Shown: positions 1 to 8,415, counted from the stretch's first letter. The stretch is DNA of 18,222 bases from JBBSTY01 sp038235385 (GCA_038235385.1 JBBSTY010000086.1:1-18222); one strand, 5' to 3'. The notes: generated by a model not told the origin, from the sequence alone. Translations and numbers: made by a program.

Positions 1-127
1 CCGCCACCACGCGGTCGCCGACGGCGAGGCCGGCGCCCGCTCCGAGGTCGATGGCCAACGCGATCAGGTCGCCGTGCGCGGCCCCCAGCAGGTGGATCGG
101 GTCGGCGACGGGCTCCGGTGGTGCCAC
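1..127 (-). CDS. Unrecognised protein, 5' end only (cut by window edge)
   Basis: About 42 codons are visible, reading from a GTG at 125-127 off the left edge; no stop lies inside. The predicted start is MAPPEPVADPIHLLGAAHGD, then a small-residue-rich stretch ending LAVGDRVVA. Codon composition (G/C at third positions) supports coding on this strand. The GTG was chosen because a -10-like hexamer (CAAAGT) lies 6 nt upstream, the spacing seen at several other genes here, and because a strong hairpin separates it from the upstream fasciclin gene. I do not recognise the family and too little is visible to assign a role. Confidence 0.5.
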   Translation of the reverse strand, partial: MAPPEPVADPIHLLGAAHGDLIALAIDLGAGAGLAVGDRVVA

Positions 128-133
128 CCCGGC

Positions 134-139
134 ACTTTG
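134..139 (-). promoter_or_regulatory. Weak -10-like hexamer CAAAGT, leaderless spacing
   Basis: On the minus strand CAAAGT is followed by 6 nt and then the GTG of the partial gene. It keeps only the A at position 2 and T at position 6 of a TANNNT box, so it is supported mainly by its spacing, which matches the better boxes elsewhere in the window. Confidence 0.3.
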
Positions 140-181
140 CCACGACCCGACGAACCGGGCGCGCGCGGAACCGCCGACCGG

Positions 182-212
182 GGCCGACGGTCCGGTGGGC
201 GGACCGTCGGCC
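182..212 (-). terminator. Perfect 13-bp hairpin downstream of the fasciclin gene
   Basis: The arms 182-194 and 200-212 are perfectly complementary over 13 bp with a 5-nt loop (gtggg). The hairpin begins 37 nt past the stop of the fasciclin gene and lies upstream of the next minus-strand gene, so it most likely ends the fasciclin transcript. There is no T-tract after it; tail-less hairpins of this kind are common candidates in high-GC actinobacteria. A role in the 5' region of the next gene cannot be excluded. Confidence 0.55.
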
Positions 213-249
213 GAGGTCGGCGGCCGAGGGAGAACGAGCGTGCGATGCG

Positions 250-861
250 TCAGGAGGGGAGCATCACGGCATCGATCACATGGATCACGCCGTTCGACGT
301 CACGATGTCGGTCTTGACCACGTTGACGGTGTTGCCCGAGCCATCGGTGAGCGTCACGGATCCGTCGGTGGTGACGTTCACGGTGAAGGTCGCGCCGTTG
401 ACCGTCTCGACGGCGGTCCCGTCGAGCCCGGCCACGTCGGCGGCCATGACCTCACCGGGGACGACGTGGTAGGTGAGGATCTTGGCGAGATCGCCGGTGG
501 GGTCGGCGAGGAGCGTGTCGAGCGTGCCGGCGGGCAGCGCCGCGAACGCCTCGTCAGTGGGTGCGAACACGGTGAAGGGACCTTCGCCACGAAGCGTGTC
601 CTCGAGACCGGCCGCCTGGACGGCGGCGACGAGGGTGGTGAAGTCTCCGGCGGCGATGGCGGTGTCGACGATGTCCTTCTCGTTCTTGACCATGGTGCCT
701 CCCGTGGTCCCACCGGTCGACGGGGCGACGGTGGTGGCCGAAGCCGCAGCGGTCGACGTCGTCGTGGCCGTGTCGCTGTCGCTCGAGCAGGCGCCCAGCG
801 TGAGCACCAGGGCGACGGCGGCGGCCGCAGCGGTCGAGACGCGAGCAGTTTTCGAGATCAT
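250..861 (-). CDS. FAS1 (fasciclin)-domain lipoprotein
   Basis: 203 aa. The N-terminus is a lipoprotein signal peptide: basic start, hydrophobic run at about 10-22, and lipobox LGAC with the predicted lipidated Cys25. A Ser/Thr/Ala-rich linker (26-56) leads to one FAS1 domain at about 61-203, with the typical first conserved block FTVFAPTDEAF (96-106), a central TYHVVPGEV and the closing block GVIHVIDAVMLPS. The family is secreted or cell-surface, linked to adhesion or matrix contact; the exact ligand is unknown here. The ATG at 861 was chosen because AGAGGAG lies 9 nt upstream; an in-frame ATG 33 nt further upstream would add residues before the signal peptide. It stands alone between divergent and terminator-bounded neighbours. 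The family call is secure; the function is open. Confidence 0.9.
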   Translation of the reverse strand: MISKTARVSTAAAAAVALVLTLGACSSDSDTATTTSTAAASATTVAPSTGGTTGGTMVKNEKDIVDTAIAAGDFTTLVAAVQAAGLEDTLRGEGPFTVFAPTDEAFAALPAGTLDTLLADPTGDLAKILTYHVVPGEVMAADVAGLDGTAVETVNGATFTVNVTTDGSVTLTDGSGNTVNVVKTDIVTSNGVIHVIDAVMLPS

Positions 862-919
862 GGAACGTGGCTCCTCTGGAGGTTGGCTTGTCATGAGGAG
901 CATTCGCCCGCCGACCCCG

Positions 920-936
920 GATCGGTTGCACCGATC
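920..936. promoter_or_regulatory. 17-bp palindrome in the fasciclin upstream region
   Basis: GATCGGT-TGC-ACCGATC has perfect 7-bp arms around a 3-bp centre, beginning 59 bp upstream of the fasciclin ATG in the divergent region shared with the VOC gene. It looks like a dimer operator. No recognisable -10 or -35 for the fasciclin gene could be placed with confidence, so its relation to the start of transcription is unknown. Confidence 0.35.
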
Positions 937-972
937 TCGATGAAACGTCGCCGGTCCTGAGATGAGGTGCGG

Positions 973-994
973 CGGCACCGAGGTGGTGGTGCCG
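973..994. promoter_or_regulatory. Inverted repeat in the fasciclin/VOC divergent region
   Basis: CGGCACC (973-979) and GGTGCCG (988-994) are perfect inverted copies separated by 8 bp. The arm word also occurs in the 11-bp repeat array near 8.2 kb. It is a common word in DNA of this composition, so the call is tentative. Confidence 0.2.
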
Positions 995-1052
995 GGATGG
1001 CGTGGGTTCGGAGTCGTCGGACCGACCCGCCGACGACCGGGGCCGGTGCGGA

Positions 1053-1058
1053 TACCGT
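1053..1058 (+). promoter_or_regulatory. Candidate -10 box TACCGT for the VOC-sulfotransferase pair
   Basis: TACCGT fits TANNNT and lies 34 nt before the VOC start codon. Unlike several other genes here this unit would carry a short leader of about 27 nt, and that leader holds a good ribosome binding site (AAGGGGAGG, about 8 nt before the ATG). Confidence 0.4.
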
Positions 1059-1092
1059 GGGCCGGTCTCATCTCGAAGGGGAGGGCGCTCCG

Positions 1093-1473
1093 ATGCGCGT
1101 CGTGGGGATCGATCACGTGCAACTCGCCATGCCCGGCGGTCGAGAGGCCGAGGCGGTCGCGTTCTACGAGGGCCTGCTCGGGATCCCGCACCGCCCCAAA
1201 CCGGAGCCGCTCGCGTCGCGGGGAGGGTGTTGGTTCGAGTCCGACCAGCCCGGTGGACGCACCGTCCGGGTCCACCTCGGCGTCGACCACGACTTCCGCC
1301 CGGCCGGCAAGGCCCACCCCGCGCTCGTCGTCGACGGCTTGGACGAGCTCGTCGCCCATCTGCGGGGCGAGGGGGTCGCCGTGACCGACGGCGATCCGCC
1401 TGACGAGCAGGTCTACGTCCACGACCCGTTCGGCAACCGCATCGAGCTCGTGACGCCCCGAGGTGACCGGTGA
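1093..1473 (+). CDS. VOC/glyoxalase-fold protein
   Basis: 126 aa, one vicinal-oxygen-chelate domain. The start is MRVVGIDHVQLAM with His8 at the usual first metal-ligand position; AVAFYEGLLGI (about 21-31) is the typical helix. KAHPALVV (His75) and FGNRIELV (Glu118) supply the expected second-module ligands, and VYVHDPFGNRIEL is the classic closing signature. Family members include glyoxalases, ring-cleaving dioxygenases, epimerases and resistance proteins; the substrate cannot be read from sequence. The ATG at 1093 is fixed by the preceding AAGGGGAGG. Its last codons overlap the sulfotransferase start (GTGA), so the two are probably made together. It could be methylmalonyl-CoA epimerase, given MCM nearby, but it lies in a separate convergent unit and I see no specific support. 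Confidence 0.8.
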   Translation: MRVVGIDHVQLAMPGGREAEAVAFYEGLLGIPHRPKPEPLASRGGCWFESDQPGGRTVRVHLGVDHDFRPAGKAHPALVVDGLDELVAHLRGEGVAVTDGDPPDEQVYVHDPFGNRIELVTPRGDR

Positions 1474-2264
1474 CCGACCAGGTCTTCGTCCTCGGGTGCG
1501 AGCGTTCGGGCACCACCGCGCTGGCGCTCACCCTGGCGTCGCACTTCGGCGTGGTCATGGGGATGGAGCGGTACCGGGGCCTGTACCGCGACGCGGTGAA
1601 GCGGGCCGACGCGTCCGAGCTCGGACCGCACCTGTTCACCGAGGACCGGTTCTTTGCGTTCGATCCGGTCGAGACCCGCCACATCCCGCCCGAGACCCGG
1701 TTCACCGCCATGTACGAGGCGGCGGAGGTCCGCTTCGGCACCGACTACCTGCGGTGGGTGGGCGACAAGGTGTTCCCGGCCGATCCGTGGCTCTACCTGG
1801 CGCTCGCCGACCGGTTCCCCCGTGCCCGCTTCCTGGTGATCTGGCGTGACCCGATCCGGGTGGCCAACTCGTTCGAGCTGCGCGCCCGCAACCCCGACGA
1901 CGTCCACTGGCCCGAGTCGAACGGCTACACGGTCGGTGTCGAGCACTGGAACCGTGCGGTCGACGCCGCCGTTGCGTTGGCGGCCGAGGCCGGCGACGGT
2001 CGTCTGCTGACCGTGCGGGCCGAAGAGCTCTTCGGCCCGTCGATCGATGGCTGTCGGGCCTGCACCGCGTTCCTCGACCTCGAACCCTGGGATGGGACCG
2101 ATCGGGCCTGGGCGGATCACCGCGACACCTGGACCGAGCTCCAGGCCACCGATCTCGTCCTCGATGCCGACCAGCAGGACGAGGTCGCAGCGGTGACCGC
2201 GAGCGCGTTCGGTCGCATGGCCGACCTCGACGAGTGCGTCGGCCTGAGGGCTCGGTCCCGGTAG
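1470..2264 (+). CDS. P-loop sulfotransferase family protein
   Basis: 264 aa. The N-terminal VFVLGCERSGTTALAL holds the 5'-phosphosulfate binding loop of PAPS sulfotransferases (residues 8-16, GCERSGTT). RFLVIWRDPIRVANSFELR carries the 3'-phosphate binding Arg126 and Ser134, and WVGDK (96-100) is another common family element. Length is normal for a cytoplasmic bacterial sulfotransferase; no signal peptide or membrane segment is visible. It would transfer sulfate from PAPS to an unknown acceptor, possibly a glycan or lipid. The GTG start overlaps the stop of the VOC gene by 4 nt, which implies translational coupling. It ends 60 nt from the convergent MeaB gene. Confidence 0.85.
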   Translation: MTDQVFVLGCERSGTTALALTLASHFGVVMGMERYRGLYRDAVKRADASELGPHLFTEDRFFAFDPVETRHIPPETRFTAMYEAAEVRFGTDYLRWVGDKVFPADPWLYLALADRFPRARFLVIWRDPIRVANSFELRARNPDDVHWPESNGYTVGVEHWNRAVDAAVALAAEAGDGRLLTVRAEELFGPSIDGCRACTAFLDLEPWDGTDRAWADHRDTWTELQATDLVLDADQQDEVAAVTASAFGRMADLDECVGLRARSR

Positions 2265-2305
2265 CTCCGGTCCGACTCCGTCCGGTCAGCCGTCCACGAG
2301 CTCAT

Positions 2306-2321
2306 GGCGTCGCCGGACGTC
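2306..2321. terminator. Small hairpin between convergent genes
   Basis: GGCGTC and GACGTC (2306-2311, 2316-2321) can form a 6-bp stem with one G-U pair and a gccg loop in the 60-bp gap between the sulfotransferase and MeaB stops. It is short and has no T-tract on either strand; position is the main argument. Confidence 0.25.
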
Positions 2322-2324
2322 TGG

Positions 2325-3308
2325 TCAGGCGGACCCGAAGGCATCGAGGAGTCGACGGGCGGCTGCGGTGGGCGACGTGGAGCCGGCGGCCACGGCCTCC
2401 TCGAGCGGGCCGAGCAGCTCACGGACCCTCGGATCGGCCCGGAACAGCCCGACGAGGTCGTCGCGGACCTCCGACCACATCCACGCCGTGGCCTGGGCGG
2501 CCCGGGCGCGTTCGAGCGAGCCGTCGGCGCCGACCGCCGCCCGGAACTCCTCGACCGCCTGCCACACCTCGTCGATGCCGGCGCCGGTGAGCGCCGAGCA
2601 TCGCAGCGCCCGTGCCGTCCACCCGGGCCACTTGGGGCGCATGAGGTGGAGGGCGTTGGCGTAGTCGCCGGCGGTGCGACCTGCGGCCGCGGCGAGATCG
2701 CCGTCGGCCTTGTTGACCACGACGAGGTCGGCGAGCTCCATGATCCCGCGCTTGATGCCCTGGAGCTCGTCCCCGCCGCCGGGGCTGACGAGCAGGATGA
2801 ACAGGTCGACCATGTCGGCCACCGCGATCTCGGACTGGCCGACGCCGATCGTCTCGACGATCACCACGTCGAAGCCGAAGGCCTCGCACAGCAGCATGGC
2901 TTCCCGGGTCCGACGGGCGACGCCGCCGAGCTGGCCGCCGCCGGGTGTGGGTCGGATGAACGCGTCGGGGTGGCGGCCGAGCTCCTCCATGCGGGTCTTG
3001 TCGCCGAGGATCGAGCCGCCGGTGCGCGACGACGACGGATCGACGGCGAGCACGGCCACCCGGTGGTCCTGATCGATGAGGTGGAGCCCGAACGATTCGA
3101 TGAAGGTGGACTTGCCGACCCCTGGGGGGCCGCTGATGCCGATGCGCACCGCCCCGCCGCTCTGGCCGAGCAGGTCGTCGAGCAGCTGCACCGCCTCGGC
3201 GCGGTGGTCGTCGCGCGTGGACTCGACGAGCGTGATGGCGCGTGCCAGGGCTCGGCGGTCCCCCCGACGGATCCCGTCGACGAGCGCGGTCGCGGTGCTG
3301 GTGGTCAT
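2325..3308 (-). CDS. meaB: Methylmalonyl-CoA mutase-associated G-protein chaperone MeaB (ArgK family)
   Basis: 327 aa, the usual length for the MeaB/ArgK (MMAA) SIMIBI GTPase family. A helical N-terminus (RALARAITLVES) precedes Walker A GPPGVGKST (60-68). AVDPSSSRTGG, the switch segment ETIGVGQSEIAVADMVD and the guanine-specificity NKAD motif follow, then a C-terminal dimerisation region. The family uses GTP hydrolysis to gate adenosylcobalamin loading and protect MCM from inactivation. It begins 28 nt after the MCM stop on the same strand, so the two form an operon in the common MCM-then-MeaB order. The ATG at 3308 was chosen over upstream in-frame starts because those would extend into the mutase gene. 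No clear Shine-Dalgarno is visible. Confidence 0.95.
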   Translation of the reverse strand: MTTSTATALVDGIRRGDRRALARAITLVESTRDDHRAEAVQLLDDLLGQSGGAVRIGISGPPGVGKSTFIESFGLHLIDQDHRVAVLAVDPSSSRTGGSILGDKTRMEELGRHPDAFIRPTPGGGQLGGVARRTREAMLLCEAFGFDVVIVETIGVGQSEIAVADMVDLFILLVSPGGGDELQGIKRGIMELADLVVVNKADGDLAAAAGRTAGDYANALHLMRPKWPGWTARALRCSALTGAGIDEVWQAVEEFRAAVGADGSLERARAAQATAWMWSEVRDDLVGLFRADPRVRELLGPLEEAVAAGSTSPTAAARRLLDAFGSA

Positions 3309-3336
3309 GGCCGGACGACGACGAGGGCCGGCCCGC

Positions 3337-5502
<2,166 letters not shown>

Positions 5503-5509
5503 GCCCGCA

Positions 5510-5515
5510 AGGCTA
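5510..5515 (-). promoter_or_regulatory. -10 box TAGCCT, leaderless start of the MCM-MeaB operon
   Basis: On the minus strand TAGCCT is followed by 7 nt (tgcgggc) and the GTG of the mutase gene, so transcription should begin at or next to the start codon. The same TAGCCT hexamer sits 6 nt before the LpdA-like gene. No convincing -35 was found. The 52-bp gap is too short for a cobalamin riboswitch. Confidence 0.55.
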
Positions 5516-5554
5516 CGGGTTCGCCCGGCGTCACCTGAAATGCGGTCAGATCGA

Positions 5555-6466
5555 TCAGTTGAAGCCGCGGTTGTCCTGCTTGAGGGCGGTGTCGACCGAG
5601 ACGGCGGCGGCCACGACGAGTGAGCGCAGGGGATCCGCGAGGGGTGCGTGGATGTGCACCACGTAGTGGTCGGCCTGCGTGAACAGGGCGTTGGTGAGGC
5701 CGGCGAAGGTCTTGGTGATGCGGGCGATCTCGGCGCCGGTGTGGTCGTTGACGGCGAAGTTCCAGGCTCTCCAGTTCTCGGCGTTGATGGTGCCGTAGGT
5801 GCTGCCGCCCGACTCGAGCCCGAAGCGGATCTTGCCCATCACGTTCTGCTGGACGATCGCGCCCACCTCGGCGAAGTGCCCGTCGGCGACCTGGACCTTG
5901 GACTTCATCATCTTCGCCGGGCGGGTCAGGTTGAGACGGACCTGGCCCGATTGATCGACGACCTCGAGCTTGTGGGTCATGAACTGGTCCATCGACGTGA
6001 GCAGGCGCATGGCCTTCTTGGCCTGGCTCTGGCCGACCTGGCGCACGGCACCCACCTGGCGACCGTGTTGATCGTGGATGGCGTACTCGTTGTTGAGCTC
6101 CAGCAGCTTGGCCTTCTGGTTCACCACCAGGATGGGTTCGCCGAAGAGGGTGCCGTCACCGGCCCACGTCGCGGTCATCCCGGTGCGGGCCACCTGCGCG
6201 CCGACCTGCTCGGGTGTGCGCCCGGCCAGGGTGAGGGCGCCCTCCACGCTGTCGAACGACGAGCCGGCTCCCGTGCTCGGACCCGGACCCGGACCCGGTG
6301 CGGCGATCGGCGCGTCGACGGTGGCGACGCCGTGGTCCGAGACGTGCTCGGTCCATCGAGCGCCGTCCCAGTAGCGCAGCTCGTGGCGCTGGAAGGGGTC
6401 GTGGTGCCAACCGGCGGGCACCGCGGCGGCGGGTGGCGGGGTGGGGGAGGCAGTCGGGTCGCTCAC
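5555..6466 (-). CDS. DUF2510 plus scramblase/LURP-one-like protein
   Basis: 303 aa in two modules. Residues 17-44 are a DUF2510 motif (AGWHHDPFQRHELRYWDG followed by ARWTEHV), a short Trp-rich module common in actinobacterial membrane or secreted proteins. A Pro/Gly linker, partly encoded by a hexanucleotide repeat, joins it to a C-terminal domain (about 105-300) resembling phospholipid scramblase-related or LURP-one-related tubby-like beta barrels (FGEPILVVNQKAKLLELNNE, AIHDQHGRQVGAVRQV). Whether bacterial members move lipids is unproven; I infer only a membrane-associated role. The GTG at 6466 is supported by TACAGT 7 nt upstream. It is upstream of MCM on the same strand (52 nt) and divergent from fetA. 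Domain calls are from memory of family patterns. Confidence 0.75.
   Translation of the reverse strand: MSDPTASPTPPPAAAVPAGWHHDPFQRHELRYWDGARWTEHVSDHGVATVDAPIAAPGPGPGPSTGAGSSFDSVEGALTLAGRTPEQVGAQVARTGMTATWAGDGTLFGEPILVVNQKAKLLELNNEYAIHDQHGRQVGAVRQVGQSQAKKAMRLLTSMDQFMTHKLEVVDQSGQVRLNLTRPAKMMKSKVQVADGHFAEVGAIVQQNVMGKIRFGLESGGSTYGTINAENWRAWNFAVNDHTGAEIARITKTFAGLTNALFTQADHYVVHIHAPLADPLRSLVVAAAVSVDTALKQDNRGFN
6279..6298. repeat. (GGACCC)3 hexanucleotide repeat inside the scramblase-like gene
   Basis: Three exact tandem GGACCC units plus GG. In the minus-strand gene they encode the Gly-Pro repeat of the linker between the DUF2510 and barrel domains. Six-base units keep frame, so copy-number change would alter only linker length. 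Confidence 0.7.
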
Positions 6467-6473
6467 GCCCGGA

Positions 6474-6479
6474 ACTGTA
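6474..6479 (-). promoter_or_regulatory. -10 box TACAGT, leaderless start of the scramblase-like gene
   Basis: On the minus strand TACAGT is followed by 7 nt and the GTG at 6466, the same geometry as the MCM promoter. The dyad at 6480-6506 directly abuts it. Confidence 0.5.
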
Positions 6480-6506
6480 GGTGCGGCGCCGGACCCGGCG
6501 CCGACC
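6480..6506. promoter_or_regulatory. GC-rich dyad in the divergent fetA/scramblase-like promoter region
   Basis: CGGCGCCGG (6484-6492) and CCGGCGCCG (6495-6503) are perfect inverted copies around 2 bp, extended by GGT/ACC outside one unpaired base. It lies in a 73-bp gap between two divergent starts, directly next to one -10 box and about 22 bp from the other. It could be a shared operator, or a chance product of very GC-rich DNA. Confidence 0.4.
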
Positions 6507-6527
6507 TGCCCGGCCGCCATCCCGTGG

Positions 6528-6533
6528 CAAGCT
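6528..6533 (+). promoter_or_regulatory. Weak -10-like hexamer CAAGCT before fetA
   Basis: CAAGCT ends 6 nt before the GTG of the ABC ATPase gene. It keeps A at position 2 and T at position 6 and has the leaderless spacing seen at birA and the LpdA-like gene; there is no Shine-Dalgarno alternative. Confidence 0.35.
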
Positions 6534-6539
6534 CGCGTC

Positions 6540-7340
6540 GTGGTCACGGGTGCTCCCTCACCGGGATCGGGTCTGCGGTTCGAGGACGTGGTCGTCCGCG
6601 CCCAACCGCCGATTGCACGGCGGGGCGCTCCGGTCGGGGCGCCGCCCGTCATCCTCGACGGCGTCGACCTGACCATCGGTCGGGGCCGGCTCACCGTCAT
6701 CGCTGGTCCTTCCGGATCGGGCAAGTCCACGTTGCTGCGCCTGTGCAACCGACTCGAGATCCCCACATCCGGGCGGGTGCTGCTCGACGACCGCGACGTG
6801 GCCACGCTCGACCCGCTCGAGCTGCGCCGGCGCGCGGCGATGGTGTTCCAGCGGCCCGTCGTGTTCGCGGGCACGGTGCTCGACAACCTGCGGGTCGCCC
6901 AGCCGTCGATCGTCGCCGGCGACGCCGCCACGGCGATCGAGTCCGTCGGTCTGGATCCGGCGCTCGTGGCACGTCGGGCCGACGACCTCTCCGGTGGCGA
7001 GGCCCAACGGATGTGCATCGCCCGCTCGCTTCTCACCGACCCCGACATCCTCCTGATGGACGAGGCCACCTCCGCCCTGGACATCGATGCCCGGCTGATG
7101 ATCGAACAGGTGACCCGCTCACTCGGAGATCGGGGCCTGACCGTCGCGTGGGTGACCCACGACCTCGAACAGGCGGAGCGGCTCGCCGATCGCCTCGTCG
7201 TGATGTTCGCCGGCCGCGTCGTCGATGACGACGCCGCCGCCGAAGCGGTGGCGTGTCGTTCCTTCGCCGGGCTCGCCGCGGCGATCGATGGCCCACGTTC
7301 GCCCACCGGACGTACCGACCCTGCGGACGGCCCGTCATGA
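6540..7340 (+). CDS. fetA: ABC transporter ATPase, FetA-like (iron export)
   Basis: 266 aa. All ABC ATPase motifs are present: Walker A GPSGSGKST (56-64), Q-loop MVFQRP (Gln104), signature LSGGE (150-154), Walker B ILLMDE (170-175), D-loop SALD and switch His207 (THDLEQA). It is short and single-domain, as in FetA/YbbL. It should power the permease that starts inside its stop codon (ATGA overlap); that permease belongs to the FetB family, which is the real basis for the name. In E. coli FetAB is linked to iron export and resistance to oxidative stress; here that is inferred from homology. The GTG at 6540 removes an unconserved upstream extension and has a -10-like box 6 nt before it. An unusually long N-terminal insert (about 21-36) precedes the core. 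Confidence 0.85.
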   Translation: MVTGAPSPGSGLRFEDVVVRAQPPIARRGAPVGAPPVILDGVDLTIGRGRLTVIAGPSGSGKSTLLRLCNRLEIPTSGRVLLDDRDVATLDPLELRRRAAMVFQRPVVFAGTVLDNLRVAQPSIVAGDAATAIESVGLDPALVARRADDLSGGEAQRMCIARSLLTDPDILLMDEATSALDIDARLMIEQVTRSLGDRGLTVAWVTHDLEQAERLADRLVVMFAGRVVDDDAAAEAVACRSFAGLAAAIDGPRSPTGRTDPADGPS

Positions 7341-8119
7341 GCACCACCGCGATCGGGCTCGGCGGCGTCGCCGCGGCGCTCGTCCTGATCGTCGTGGCCC
7401 TGGTCCTGTCGTTCTGGCAGCAGCTCCACCTCGAGGGATCGATCCTGTGGGCCGCCACCCGAGCTGCGGTGCAGCTCCTGCTCGTCGGATCCGCCCTGGC
7501 GGTCGTGTTCGCCCAACCCGCGTCGATGTGGCTGGCGTGGCTGTGGGTCGCCGCCATGGTGGTCGTGGCATCGGTCGTGGTGCGGCGCCGGGCGCCGGAG
7601 GTGCCGGGCGCGCTCTCGCTCGCGCTGGTGGCCCTGGCCATCGTGGCCGCGGTGAGCATGGCGGTGATCTTCGGGCTGGGGATCTTCCCGCTCGAGGCGC
7701 AGGCGATCATCCCGATCGCCGGCATGATCATCGGCAACTCGATGGGCGCCACCGTCGTCGTGTCGCGTCGGGTGGTGGGCGAGCTGAGCGACAAGCGACC
7801 CGAGGTGGAGGCCCGACTCGCCCTCGGTCAGTCGTGGAGCGACGCGTCGCGACCGTACGTCCGCCAGGCCATGCGCACGGCGCTGCTGCCCCAGATCGAG
7901 TCCACCAAGGTGGTCGGGCTCATCGCCCTCCCCGGGGCCATGACCGGCCTCATCCTGGCCGGCGTCGAGCCCCGCGACGCGGTGTTGGTCCAGCTGGCCG
8001 TGATGTACCTGATCCTCGGCAGCGTGGCGACGAGCGTCACCGTCATCGGACTCGGTCTGTCTCGACGCCTGTTCACCTCGGATCACCGCCTCGTGCGGCT
8101 CGAGCGGGTGACCGGCTGA
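7337..8119 (+). CDS. fetB: FetB-like ABC permease (UPF0014 family)
   Basis: 260 aa, almost all hydrophobic, with roughly seven membrane spans. The family hallmarks are visible: an early ATRAAVQLLLVG after the first span, IIPIAGMIIGNSMGA (about 124-138) and LPGAMTGLILAG (from Leu198), followed by AVLVQLAVMYLILG. The cytoplasmic stretch RRVVGELSDKRPEVEARLALG is the usual ATPase contact region in this family. It would form the membrane channel of an inner-membrane exporter with the preceding ATPase; iron is the known substrate of the E. coli homologue. The ATG overlaps the fetA stop by 4 nt, so the two are translationally coupled. A 7-bp hairpin begins 15 nt after the stop. Confidence 0.9.
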   Translation: MSTTAIGLGGVAAALVLIVVALVLSFWQQLHLEGSILWAATRAAVQLLLVGSALAVVFAQPASMWLAWLWVAAMVVVASVVVRRRAPEVPGALSLALVALAIVAAVSMAVIFGLGIFPLEAQAIIPIAGMIIGNSMGATVVVSRRVVGELSDKRPEVEARLALGQSWSDASRPYVRQAMRTALLPQIESTKVVGLIALPGAMTGLILAGVEPRDAVLVQLAVMYLILGSVATSVTVIGLGLSRRLFTSDHRLVRLERVTG

Positions 8120-8134
8120 ACCGCTGGCGCCATG

Positions 8135-8162
8135 GACGCCCTGCACCGAGCGAACGGGCGTC
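8135..8162 (+). terminator. Hairpin after fetB
   Basis: GACGCCC (8135-8141) and GGGCGTC (8156-8162) form a perfect 7-bp stem with a 14-nt loop shortly after the fetB stop. No T-tract follows. It is the best terminator candidate for the fetAB unit before the repeat array. Confidence 0.35.
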
Positions 8163-8167
8163 GTCGA

Positions 8168-8277
8168 ACACGTGCTGGACGGGTGCTGGACGGCGGAGGT
8201 GATCGCCTCCACGACCGGCCTGACGGGTACCGGACAGGTGCCGGACGGGTGCCGGACGGGTGCCCGCCGGGTACCAG
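8168..8277. repeat. 11-bp tandem repeat array, unit ACGGGTGCCGG
   Basis: Counting in exact 11-bp steps from 8168, units 1-2 read ACACGTGCTGG and ACGGGTGCTGG. Units 6-10 (8223-8277) read ACGGGTACCGG, ACAGGTGCCGG, ACGGGTGCCGG, ACGGGTGCCCG and CCGGGTACCAG. The three units between (8190-8222) are degenerate, but the register is kept: the two good blocks are exactly 44 bp apart. GGTACC recurs at 8227 and 8271, also 44 bp apart. The array fills most of the 296-bp gene-free stretch between fetB and the next gene and ends about 20 bp before a candidate -10 box. Eleven bases is close to one helical turn, so all units would face the same side of DNA. No reading frame over it looks coding. Confidence 0.7.
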
Positions 8278-8282
8278 GACCG

Positions 8283-8303
8283 GTGTCGGACCGGCACTAC
8301 GGT
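8283..8303 (+). promoter_or_regulatory. Dyad plus -10 box TACGGT upstream of the 8416 gene
   Basis: GTGTCGG-A-CCGGCAC (8283-8297) is an imperfect 15-bp palindrome (one mismatch) that directly abuts TACGGT (8298-8303), a TANNNT box. Transcription from here would give a leader of about 105 nt before the GTG at 8416. A repressor on the dyad would block polymerase; the adjoining repeats lie where activators often bind. The rest of 8304-8415 shows nothing I recognise except the ribosome binding site. Confidence 0.4.
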
Positions 8304-8415
8304 GAAGAGGTTGTCGGAGGTCGCGTCGTGTCGATGCCTCGAGTGTCGCTGGTCCGGGCCGCCGCCGGCCGAGCCACCGACCAACCACCACCCCGTTCGG
8401 CGAAGGAGAAGACCC

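Noticed and set aside
862..1000. A SigK-type promoter for the fasciclin gene (as for mycobacterial MPT70/83)
   Set aside because: A CCATCC word occurs upstream, but no CCGAAT-like partner lies at a suitable distance.
1093..1473. Methylmalonyl-CoA epimerase for the VOC gene
   Set aside because: The fold is the same and MCM is nearby, but the gene is paired with a sulfotransferase in a convergent unit and shows only general VOC motifs; the specific call is not supported.
5503..5554. Cobalamin riboswitch before the B12-dependent mutase
   Set aside because: The gap to the upstream gene is 52 bp, too short for the aptamer, and the predicted mRNA is leaderless.
8168..8277. CRISPR-like array
   Set aside because: Units are 11 bp, directly tandem without spacers, and no cas genes are near.
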